From Gammaproteobacteria bacterium (lineage in GTDB: Bacteria; Pseudomonadota; Gammaproteobacteria; UBA9214), in the NCBI GenBank assembly GCA_029864225.1, contig JAOTTU010000003.1, forward strand, positions 1 to 32,313: 32,313 nucleotides of DNA, read 5' to 3'. This document shows positions 1 to 7,039 of this stretch, piece after piece; the first letter of the stretch is position 1; every line of letters starts with the position of its first letter. The translations under genes and the position numbers were made by a program. Below the pieces are notes generated by a model that was not told the origin of the DNA, searched no databases, and saw only the letters and a list, made by a program, of their open reading frames with translations.

Positions 1-703
1 CGGCAGTGAGGATTCCTCGCAGGATATTCATCTCGTTCTCGTCGGGCCGCGCGCGATTGTACAGGCGCCGCAGGCGCCGCATCAGCTGGCGCGGATTGGC
101 CGGGTCGAGAAACTCCAGCTCCACGAGGGTCCGCTCCAGGTGCTCATAGAAACGCTCCATGTCATCCGCCCCCACCGGGGTAAAGTGGGCGTCAGCATCC
201 CCTTCCTGGGTCTCACTTGTAACATGCGCGGCAAACACTTCATAGCAAATAACCTGCACGGCCGCCGCCAGGTTCAGGGAACTGTACACGTCGCTGGCCG
301 GGATCCGGACCAGGGCATGGCAGCGGTCTATTTCTGCATTGCTCAGGCCCGACTGCTCACAACCGAACAGCAGCGCCACCTGCCCGTGCGCACTCTCTGT
401 CCGGACCTGCCGGGCACAATCTTTGGGATCGACGCTGGGGCAGGGAATACTGCGTAGCCGGGCACTGGCGCCGATCACCAGGCGACAGCCTTCCAGGGCC
501 TCATCAAGGTGCGTGTACACGGCCGCCTGCGCCAGCAGATCGTCGGCCCCGGAGGCCCGCGCCGTCGCCTCGGCATGCGGAAACTGTTTCGGGTTGACCA
601 GCCGCAGGTCCCGCAACCCCATGGTCTTCATGGCCCGCGCCGAGGCCCCGATATTTCCGGGATGGCTGGTATTCAGCAAGACCACACGGATATTGGACAG
701 CAT
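1..703 (-). CDS. trmJ: tRNA (cytidine/uridine-2'-O-)-methyltransferase TrmJ, 3' end cut by the window
   Basis: SPOUT-class RNA methyltransferase that 2'-O-methylates nucleotide 32 of several tRNAs using SAM; cytosolic and dimeric in the family. The visible 234 codons start at ATG 703 and run off the left edge. The N-terminus MLSNIRVVLLNTSHPGNIG with NIGASARAMKTMG closely resembles E. coli TrmJ. The trefoil-knot SAM region is visible as LLFGCEQSGL (about 111-120) and IPASDVYSSLNLAAAVQV (about 134-151). The E. coli protein is about 246 residues, so only a short tail is missing. The position that is Arg in E. coli (GRERVGL) is Cys here (GCEQSGL). It lies 13 bp downstream of the lipoprotein gene on the same strand and is probably the last visible gene of the mla block. 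Its ribosome site is weak, suggesting coupling to the upstream gene. Confidence 0.93.
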   Translation of the reverse strand, partial: MLSNIRVVLLNTSHPGNIGASARAMKTMGLRDLRLVNPKQFPHAEATARASGADDLLAQAAVYTHLDEALEGCRLVIGASARLRSIPCPSVDPKDCARQVRTESAHGQVALLFGCEQSGLSNAEIDRCHALVRIPASDVYSSLNLAAAVQVICYEVFAAHVTSETQEGDADAHFTPVGADDMERFYEHLERTLVELEFLDPANPRQLMRRLRRLYNRARPDENEMNILRGILTA

Positions 704-716
704 GAAGGCCTGGGGA

Positions 717-1334
717 TCAGGGCTGCTGGTCTACACAGAACTGCGCCAGCGCCTGTAGCAATTGCCGAACGGCGCGGTTGGCTGCCACCACCCCCCCGTA
801 GGCATCCTCACTGGCGCTGGGCTCCGTCAGATCGAACAGGCGAGTGGCCAGCACCCGGCCGGCCTGCAGGTCAACCAGCTGGGCCCGCAGGGTGATCCGC
901 ATGGCACTAGGCTGCACCATGAAATCCTGGTGGAAGCGGATCAGCTCGGTGTCCAGCCGGATATTGGCGACCACCGTGCCGGGCGGCCGGTGCAGGGCCT
1001 GGAAGCGGCCGGTCTCCTGGATGGCATCGGCCAGCAGGGGCGCCAGCATGCGCGCCGGTGTGGCGGCCCAGCGGCTGCGCGTGTAGTAGCGCAGTCCGTA
1101 GGCCTGCCGCATATAGGCGATACGCGCACTGTCATAGCCACCATGCGCCCGTGGTGTGGACACAATCAGAACCGCTGCGTCACTGGCCGGGGCCATAGCG
1201 GTGTTTGGGTCTGCCGTGTATTCGAGCGTGTATTCGTCGATGGCCTCCGGGGGTGGTCCCGGCAACACCGAACAGCCCGTCGACAGCACGCTCAGGAGCA
1301 ACACGAGACCCGGTATTTTGCTAACAGTCGTCAT
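717..1334 (-). CDS. PqiC/YmbA-type ABC transport auxiliary lipoprotein (ABC_trans_aux, DUF330)
   Basis: Predicted outer-membrane lipoprotein of 205 residues, the auxiliary component found with MCE-type lipid transporters. I chose ATG 1334 because it is preceded by a GGGGGAA ribosome site and begins directly with a signal peptide. An in-frame start at 1376 would add 14 polar residues and overlap mlaD. The signal peptide ends in the lipobox LSTGC with the acylated Cys at 21. The body (EYTLEY..., ...RMLAPLLADAIQETGRF..., ...QLVDLQAGRVLATRLFDL) is characteristic of the DUF330 family, in which the protein is thought to help pass lipid between the periplasmic MCE assembly and the outer membrane. 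It starts 4 bp after mlaD stops, so the two are translationally linked. No MlaC-like periplasmic carrier is encoded nearby. Confidence 0.85.
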   Translation of the reverse strand: MTTVSKIPGLVLLLSVLSTGCSVLPGPPPEAIDEYTLEYTADPNTAMAPASDAAVLIVSTPRAHGGYDSARIAYMRQAYGLRYYTRSRWAATPARMLAPLLADAIQETGRFQALHRPPGTVVANIRLDTELIRFHQDFMVQPSAMRITLRAQLVDLQAGRVLATRLFDLTEPSASEDAYGGVVAANRAVRQLLQALAQFCVDQQP

Positions 1335-1338
1335 CGGC

Positions 1339-2262
1339 TTATTCCCCCGGCCCCGGAATGACCTGTTCACGTCCATAGATTAGCAGGCTGGGATCGTCCT
1401 CCAGCTTTTCTCCAATACCCTGCATGGTGTCCGCCAGTCGTCGGAGCTCGCTCACGAGTTCCCCCACTTCCGGTAGTGTCTGTTGACTGAATTGCTGCAG
1501 GCCGGTTTCACTGCCCTGTACAAAACGGTTGAGGCTGGCACTGGCCTCGGAAATATTATTCGCCATCGTCTCGAAGGCGCTGGCCGTGCTGTTAATCTGA
1601 TCCAGCAAGGGTTGTAACTGGGCAACTGCCTGCGCACCATTGGCGAACAGTTTCGATGCGTTCAGCACCGTCTGTTCGAGCTCCATGTTCTGGCGTGCGA
1701 AGATGGCGGAGACCTGCCGGCTGTTCTCGAGGATGTCACGGATCGTCTGGCGTCCCTTCTCATCCAGCAACTCGCCCAGCCGATTGGCCAGCGTGTTCAG
1801 GTTGGCAAGCAGTTCCATCCCGAAGGTGTCCAGGCGCGCGAAAAAGGACGGTCCCGACGGGATCACCGGGTGATCCGCACCCTCCTCCGCCTGCAAGAGT
1901 TCTGCCGACTGGCTGCCGCCCGTCAGGTCCACGAAGGCGATCCCGGTCAGGCCCTGCACCGCAAGTACGGCGATGGTGTCGACCTTGATCGGCACGCTGG
2001 ACTGGATATACAGCGTCAGGCGCACTTCCTCGGGGTTCGCCGGGTTCAGCTCGATATTACGGACCTTGCCGATTTCCACGCCGCGGTATTTTACCGGTGC
2101 ATCCACATACAGCCCGGACACCGATTCCTTCATGTACACCCGGTAGGTGGTGTACTCGGTACGGAAATCGCCCAGCGTCAGCCACAGACTGATACCCAGC
2201 CAGGCACCGCCCAGCAGCAGCACGAACAGGCCTACGAGGGCATAGTTTATTTTTCTTTGCAT
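1339..2262 (-). CDS. mlaD: MCE-domain lipid transport protein, MlaD family
   Basis: Inner-membrane-anchored periplasmic substrate-binding subunit of an MlaFED-type phospholipid transporter, 307 residues. A single N-terminal membrane segment lies at about 8-30 (NYALVGLFVLLLGGAWLGI). One MCE domain follows at about 38-116, with the typical GLYVDAPVKYRGVEIGKV and GLTGIAFVDLTGG motifs. The remainder (about 155-290) is strongly helical and probably forms the coiled region or tube of the hexamer. It is longer than E. coli MlaD (183 residues) and closer to the MCE proteins paired with DUF330 lipoproteins. ATG 2262 overlaps the end of mlaF by 16 bp and has an AGGA ribosome site. Confidence 0.88.
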   Translation of the reverse strand: MQRKINYALVGLFVLLLGGAWLGISLWLTLGDFRTEYTTYRVYMKESVSGLYVDAPVKYRGVEIGKVRNIELNPANPEEVRLTLYIQSSVPIKVDTIAVLAVQGLTGIAFVDLTGGSQSAELLQAEEGADHPVIPSGPSFFARLDTFGMELLANLNTLANRLGELLDEKGRQTIRDILENSRQVSAIFARQNMELEQTVLNASKLFANGAQAVAQLQPLLDQINSTASAFETMANNISEASASLNRFVQGSETGLQQFSQQTLPEVGELVSELRRLADTMQGIGEKLEDDPSLLIYGREQVIPGPGE

Positions 2263-3071
2263 GTGCGTTCCTGTGCATTCCGGGCACGCGGCCCCTCGAA
2301 ATACTCCCGGATGCGCGGTAGCGTCGACCGGGACAGCGTTTCCATGGTACCAATCCCCTGCACGGTCCTGTCACCCAGCACCGCAACCCGATCGGCCGCT
2401 CCCCAGAGTGAATCGAGGTCATGGGTGACCATCAGCACCGTCAGGCCCATCAGGTCCTTGAGCCGCAGCACCAGCTCGTCGAAGGCGCCGGCACTGACCG
2501 GGTCCAGGCCCGATGTCGGCTCGTCGAGAAACAACACCTCCGGGTCCAGCGCCATCGCCCGCGCCAGGGCGGCGCGCTTGATCATGCCACCGCTGAGCTC
2601 GCTGGGGTACAGGTGAGCGGCTTCCGGCCGCAGTCCGGCCTGGACGATCTTCAGCAGGGCCAGTTCCCTGATCGTGTCCTCATCGAGTTTGGTATGCTCC
2701 TTCAATGGTACACCAACATTCTCCAGCACCGTCATGCCGCTGAACAGCGCGCCCTGCTGAAACAGCACACCGAAACGCCGCCGCAGACGCTGGGCGTCCG
2801 CGTCACGGATACCAACAAGCTCGGTGTCGAACAACTTGATCGAACCGCTGTTCGGCACCTGCAGCATGATCATCTCGCGCAGCAGCGTACTCTTGCCGCT
2901 GCCACTGCCGCCGACCAGGGCCAGTACTTCGCCGCGGTACACATCCAGGTCGATGTTTTCATGAATGACCTTCTTGCCGAAGACCGTGCCGACACCGCGC
3001 AGGCGAATAATCACTTCCCTCTCCGACGGCTGTTCGGCGCGTCCCGTCCTGGCTGCCACGGCTGTAGCCAT
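2247..3071 (-). CDS. mlaF: ABC transporter ATP-binding protein, MlaF family
   Basis: ATPase of the MCE lipid transporter, 274 residues from ATG 3071. Walker A is GGSGSGKST (about 54-62), the Q-loop is LFQQGALF, the ABC signature is LSGGM (about 159-163), and Walker B is VLFLDEPTSGLDPVS (about 179-193). The H-loop THD follows. The SGGMIKRAALARA stretch is typical of MlaF. A TTG two codons upstream (3077) is also open, but the GGGAA ribosome site sits about 8 bases from the ATG and only 2 from the TTG, so the ATG is preferred. The mlaE stop lies 2 bp before this start, so the genes are tightly coupled. An N-terminal extension of about 20 residues precedes the ABC domain. Confidence 0.92.
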   Translation of the reverse strand: MATAVAARTGRAEQPSEREVIIRLRGVGTVFGKKVIHENIDLDVYRGEVLALVGGSGSGKSTLLREMIMLQVPNSGSIKLFDTELVGIRDADAQRLRRRFGVLFQQGALFSGMTVLENVGVPLKEHTKLDEDTIRELALLKIVQAGLRPEAAHLYPSELSGGMIKRAALARAMALDPEVLFLDEPTSGLDPVSAGAFDELVLRLKDLMGLTVLMVTHDLDSLWGAADRVAVLGDRTVQGIGTMETLSRSTLPRIREYFEGPRARNAQERTCKEK

Positions 3072-3073
3072 CG

Positions 3074-4204
3074 TCAAATTCCCAGCATGCTGAACAGAAT
3101 CGAGAACAGCGCGTCCGTGACAATTACCAGGAAGATGGCCTGCACCACGCTGATGGTCGTGTGCCTGCCGACACTCTCGGCACTACCCCGCACCTTGAAG
3201 CCCTGGTAGCAGCCGACGATGGCGATGATGGCGGCAAACACCGGCGCCTTGCCGATGCCGATCATGAAGGTCGAATAATCGATGGCCTCGCCAATGCGGT
3301 TCAGAAAGGCGTTAAAGCTGATACCCAGCTGCAGGTTTGCCATGACCATGCCGCCGAAGATGGCCATTATGTCCGCGAACACCGACAGCAGTGGCAACAC
3401 GATAATCAGTGCAATCAGCTTGGGCAGCACCAGGATGTACATCGGCGGGATGCCGAGGGTGCGCAGCGCGGCCACCTCCTCCGTCACCTGCATGGTGCCG
3501 ATCTGCGCCGTGTAGGCCGAGCCGGTGCGTCCCGAAATCAGGATCGCCGTCAGCAGGGGTGCCAGCTCGCGCAGCATCGAATACCCCAGCAGGTCGGCGA
3601 CATAGATACTGGCTCCGTACAACTGCAACTGCACCGCCCCCTGGTAGGTGATGACGACGCCCATCAGGAAAGACAGCAGGCCGACAATGGGCATGGCCTT
3701 GTAACCGGCCTCGAACATTTCATTGATAATCACCTTCCAGCGGATGTGCTGCGGGCTGGCAATCATCCAGACAAACGAGACGACCGTCTCGCCGGTAAAT
3801 GCCAGGAAGCTGACCAGGTCATGAAATACGCTGATCCAGCGGGTATAGAAGATTTCCGTCTCGCGGCGCGGGCTGGCTGCCGCGACATCACGACGGGTGT
3901 CGGCAACCAGGTCGATCAGCGCCACGTGTTCCGTCCTGAAGGCCTCCAGCTGGACCTTTTTGCCGGCCGCCTCTAGCCGCTGGCGCAACTGGTTGATCCG
4001 CCAGGCGCCTGCGGTATCCATCGCGGCGACGGCCCGGCCATCAATGGCGACAGCCGCGGCGCCGGGCACCAGGACAGATTCGATGCGCCGTGGCAATGCA
4101 GCAATCCCGCGTACCGTCCAGGCGCCGCTGCACGCCAGGGTCTGATCATGCTCCAGTGCGACCCGGGCGGGTGCCTTTGGTTTGGGTTCGGTCAGTTCAG
4201 GCAT
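3074..4204 (-). CDS. mlaE: MlaE-family lipid ABC permease with N-terminal STAS/MlaB-like domain
   Basis: Inner-membrane permease of the MCE transporter, 376 residues against about 260 for E. coli MlaE. The extra N-terminal part (about 15-110) has the pattern of a STAS domain (ALEHDQTLACSGAWTVRGI, then AAVAIDGRAVAAMDTAGAWRINQLRQRLEAAGKKVQL), so the MlaB role appears fused to the permease. The permease carries about five to six hydrophobic segments and the family motif RELAPLLTAILISGRTGSA (about 212-230), followed by AQIGTMQVTEEVAAL. It starts 45 bp after the epmA stop, on the same strand, and is probably expressed with mlaF, mlaD and the lipoprotein. No free-standing mlaB or mlaC is present here. 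Confidence 0.9.
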   Translation of the reverse strand: MPELTEPKPKAPARVALEHDQTLACSGAWTVRGIAALPRRIESVLVPGAAAVAIDGRAVAAMDTAGAWRINQLRQRLEAAGKKVQLEAFRTEHVALIDLVADTRRDVAAASPRRETEIFYTRWISVFHDLVSFLAFTGETVVSFVWMIASPQHIRWKVIINEMFEAGYKAMPIVGLLSFLMGVVITYQGAVQLQLYGASIYVADLLGYSMLRELAPLLTAILISGRTGSAYTAQIGTMQVTEEVAALRTLGIPPMYILVLPKLIALIIVLPLLSVFADIMAIFGGMVMANLQLGISFNAFLNRIGEAIDYSTFMIGIGKAPVFAAIIAIVGCYQGFKVRGSAESVGRHTTISVVQAIFLVIVTDALFSILFSMLGI

Positions 4205-4249
4205 CCCCCCAAGTCTCCGTTATCGCCGGCACGCTGACAAGCCGGTGAT

Positions 4250-5215
4250 TCAGGCATCGTTCAGGGGAAAGGCGATAACACTGGCGAGCGAATTAGATCC
4301 GGCCGCGACCATCAACAGGCGGTCGATCCCCAGTGCGACACCCGCGCAGTTCGGCAGCCCGGAGGCCAGGGCGGCCAGCAGGCGCGTATCGACAACCACC
4401 GGTTCCAGGCCCTGCGCCACACGTTGTGCATTGTCCTGCTCGAAACGCAGTCCTTGTTCAGCGGCATCGGTCAGCTCGTGATAGCCGTTGGCCAGCTCGA
4501 CACCGTTGAGGTAGGCCTCGAAGCGCGCGGCAACCGGCGGGGTGCCCGGGCGCAGTCGTGCCAGTGCCGCCTGGCTGGCGGGATAATCACGTATGAACAC
4601 CAGCCCCGGTCCCAGCCGTGGCTCGATAATGTGGGTCATCAGCAGGTCGAGCCAGCCATCGTTGTCGTCGGGTGACAGGCCGACGGGGGGATCGATGGCA
4701 TGTGACTGCAGGCAGCCCCGCAATTCATCCACGGACGCATTGAACGGGTCGACTCCGGCACTCTCGATGAACAGGTCACGGTAGCACCAGTGATCGACCG
4801 ACTCGAGCGGAACCAGGCCCTCGAGGACGCTGCGCAGCAGGGTCTCGACATCGTCCATCAGGTCGAAGTGGTCGAAACCGACGCGGTACCATTCCAGCAG
4901 CGTGAATTCCGGGTTATGCCGGCGGCCGGACTCGCCGTCACGAAATACCTTGCAGATCTGGTAAATCGACCCGCTGCCGGCGGCCAGCAGGCGCTTCATC
5001 GGGAATTCCGGCGAGGTCTGCAGATACAGGCTGGAACCGTGAGCCAGACCTGGGCCGTGGTAGCGGGTCTGAAAACTCTGCAGGGCGGGATCGGTGGCGC
5101 CAGCAGGTGACAGGACCGGGGTATCGACCTCGAGCACACCGGCCTGCGCGAAATAGTCGCGCACCCGGGCCAGCACCCGCGCTCGGAGTCTGAGACTGTC
5201 TATCTCTGCGTGCAC
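4250..5215 (-). CDS. epmA: elongation factor P--(R)-beta-lysine ligase (EpmA/PoxA/GenX)
   Basis: Truncated class II lysyl-tRNA-synthetase paralogue, 321 residues, that attaches (R)-beta-lysine to Lys34 of EF-P. It has only the catalytic core and no anticodon-binding domain, as usual for the family. Class II motif 2 is visible as KVFRDGESGRRHNPEF with LLEWYR following (about 89-111). The substrate-side signature NGVELANGYHELTDAAEQ is present, and motif 3 is GVALGIDRLLM near the C-terminus. The only reasonable start is GTG 5215, because the next in-frame stop upstream is the stop of efp itself. The gene follows efp by 33 bp in the same reading frame, so substrate and modifying enzyme are probably co-expressed. 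Confidence 0.95.
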   Translation of the reverse strand: MHAEIDSLRLRARVLARVRDYFAQAGVLEVDTPVLSPAGATDPALQSFQTRYHGPGLAHGSSLYLQTSPEFPMKRLLAAGSGSIYQICKVFRDGESGRRHNPEFTLLEWYRVGFDHFDLMDDVETLLRSVLEGLVPLESVDHWCYRDLFIESAGVDPFNASVDELRGCLQSHAIDPPVGLSPDDNDGWLDLLMTHIIEPRLGPGLVFIRDYPASQAALARLRPGTPPVAARFEAYLNGVELANGYHELTDAAEQGLRFEQDNAQRVAQGLEPVVVDTRLLAALASGLPNCAGVALGIDRLLMVAAGSNSLASVIAFPLNDA

Positions 5216-5248
5216 GTTCCCGGCCCGGCAATTCAGTAATCGAGAGCG

Positions 5249-5818
5249 CTATTCCTTGGCGCGTGCGACGTACTCCCCGGGACGGGTATCGATCTTGAGG
5301 GTCTCGCCGATCTCGACAAACAAGGGCACGCGTACGACTGCGCCCGTTTCCAGAGTGGCGGGCTTGCCGCCGCCGCTGGAGGTATCCCCGCGCACACCCG
5401 GGTCGGTGTCGGTCACCTTGAGCACCACGAAGTTGGGTGGCGTGACCGCCAGCGGTGTCCCGTTCCACAGGGTGACCTCGCAGACATCCTGTTCCTTCAG
5501 CCATTTTGCGGCATCACCGACGGCGGTCGCATCCGCGGCATGCTGCTCGAAGCTGTTCGTGTCCATGAAGTGCCAGAACTCGCCGTCGTTGTAGAGGTAC
5601 TGCAATTCGATATCCAGGACATCCGCGCCCTCGACGGTCTCGCCGGACTTGAAGGTACGCTCGATCACACGCCCGGTTTTCAGGTTGCGAATCCTGACGC
5701 GATTGAATGCCTGCCCCTTGCCGGGCTTCACAAACTCGTTTTCAATAATTGAGCACGGGTCGCCGTCGAGCATTATTTTCAGGCCACCGCGGAATTCATT
5801 GGTACTATACGTTGCCAT
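5249..5818 (-). CDS. efp: translation elongation factor P
   Basis: Ribosome rescue factor that relieves stalling at polyproline stretches; 189 residues, the usual length with three beta-barrel domains. The modified lysine is Lys34 in FVKPGKGQAF, the E. coli-type environment for beta-lysylation. This agrees with epmA immediately downstream and epmB divergent. The C-terminal signature GDTSSGGGKPATLETGAVVRVP with ETLKIDTRPGEYVARAKE is conserved. ATG 5818 has a clear AGGA ribosome site 6 bases upstream. Only 47 bp separate this start from that of epmB, so both promoters must lie in or overlap a very short region. Confidence 0.98.
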   Translation of the reverse strand: MATYSTNEFRGGLKIMLDGDPCSIIENEFVKPGKGQAFNRVRIRNLKTGRVIERTFKSGETVEGADVLDIELQYLYNDGEFWHFMDTNSFEQHAADATAVGDAAKWLKEQDVCEVTLWNGTPLAVTPPNFVVLKVTDTDPGVRGDTSSGGGKPATLETGAVVRVPLFVEIGETLKIDTRPGEYVARAKE

Positions 5819-5865
5819 GACGGTCCTTTTTGACTGAGTAAGCGCCGAACAGGGGATAAAAAACG

Positions 5866-6879
5866 TTGGCTATGATACCCCGAATAGACAAATCACGACA
5901 CACGCCGGCCTGGCAGACCGCACTGATGCAGGCCGTCGGCTCGGTGGATGAACTGCTGTGTCTGCTGCATATCGATGCCGCGAAGTCCGATATCCGCCGC
6001 TTCAGCCGCGATTTCCCGTTACGGGTACCGCGCGGTTTTGTCGCACGCATGGAACCGGGGAATATTCACGACCCGTTGCTGCGCCAGGTCCTGCCGCTGC
6101 CGGAGGAAGACCGGCAGCACACCGGTTTCCTGCCTGACCCCCTGCGCGAGGCGGATGCCATGCCCGTGCCCGGCCTGCTGCATAAATACCGGGGCCGCGC
6201 CCTGCTCACCCTGACCGGTGCCTGCGCCATCCATTGCCGTTACTGTTTCCGGCGGCATTTCCCCTACGCCGAGGCCAATCCCCTGTCAGGCAACCAGGCC
6301 CGGGCACTTGAGTACCTGGCCGCACATACCGGGATCCGCGAGCTGATTCTGAGCGGCGGTGACCCGCTGATGCTGCCCGATACGCGTCTCGAGGCATTGG
6401 CGAGGGCACTGGCAGGAATCCCGCACTTGCAGACCCTGCGGCTGCACACCCGGCTGCCCATCGTCCTGCCGGAGCGCGTCGACAGCAGGCTGCTCGCCTG
6501 GCTCGGCGAGCTGCCGCAGCGCGTGGTGGTGGTGGTTCATTGCAACCACCCGAACGAGATCGACCCGGCCGTGGTGACGGCGCTGCGCAAGCTGGCGCAG
6601 GCCGGAGTGCTGCTGCTGAACCAGTCGGTTCTACTCAAGGGGATCAACGCTGAGACGGACACCCTGATCCACCTGAGCGAGGCATTGCTGGCCGCCGGTG
6701 TGCTGCCCTATTACCTGCACCAGCTGGACAGGGTTCAGGGGGCCGCACATTTCGAAGTCAGCGACAGTGCTGCGCGCGCGCTGATGGACAGCCTGCACGC
6801 CGCCCTGCCCGGCTACCTGGTACCACGACTGGTCAGGGAACTCCCCGACTACCCGGGGAAATACCCCCTCTGGCCGTAG
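5866..6879 (+). CDS. epmB: EF-P (R)-beta-lysine 2,3-aminomutase EpmB (YjeK)
   Basis: Radical-SAM, PLP-dependent enzyme converting (S)-lysine to (R)-beta-lysine for EF-P modification, 337 residues. The [4Fe-4S]/SAM motif CxxxCxxC is C120, C124 and C127 in CAIHCRYCFRRHFPYAE. SGGDPLM follows, and NQSVLLKGIN and YYLHQLDRVQGAAHF are family hallmarks. The probable PLP-binding lysine is Lys332 in the C-terminal PGKYPLWP, matching the position in E. coli EpmB. I favour TTG 5866 because AGGGG at 5851-5855 lies 10 bases upstream; ATG 5872, two codons later, is a possible alternative with a 16-base gap. It is divergent from efp-epmA, which puts the complete EF-P pathway except the hydroxylase EpmC in one place. 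Confidence 0.94.
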   Translation: MAMIPRIDKSRHTPAWQTALMQAVGSVDELLCLLHIDAAKSDIRRFSRDFPLRVPRGFVARMEPGNIHDPLLRQVLPLPEEDRQHTGFLPDPLREADAMPVPGLLHKYRGRALLTLTGACAIHCRYCFRRHFPYAEANPLSGNQARALEYLAAHTGIRELILSGGDPLMLPDTRLEALARALAGIPHLQTLRLHTRLPIVLPERVDSRLLAWLGELPQRVVVVVHCNHPNEIDPAVVTALRKLAQAGVLLLNQSVLLKGINAETDTLIHLSEALLAAGVLPYYLHQLDRVQGAAHFEVSDSAARALMDSLHAALPGYLVPRLVRELPDYPGKYPLWP

Positions 6880-7039
6880 CCGGCCATTAAACCCCGGGGC
6901 GCACCCAAACGTCGCGACCGGGCCCCGCAGCCCCGCCACCATTGCCCGCAGTAATGCCACCATGGATCGTGATATTGTGTATATTATCTGGTGTCAGACG
7001 CATTATGATCAGGCTCACGAGGATAACCTTACGCCCCAT

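Noticed and set aside
6962..7039. N-terminal extension of the FimW-like protein from ATG 6962
   Set aside because: No ribosome site, and the added 26 residues look like translated promoter sequence. The family-like N-terminus begins at 7040. It is kept as an alternative start only.
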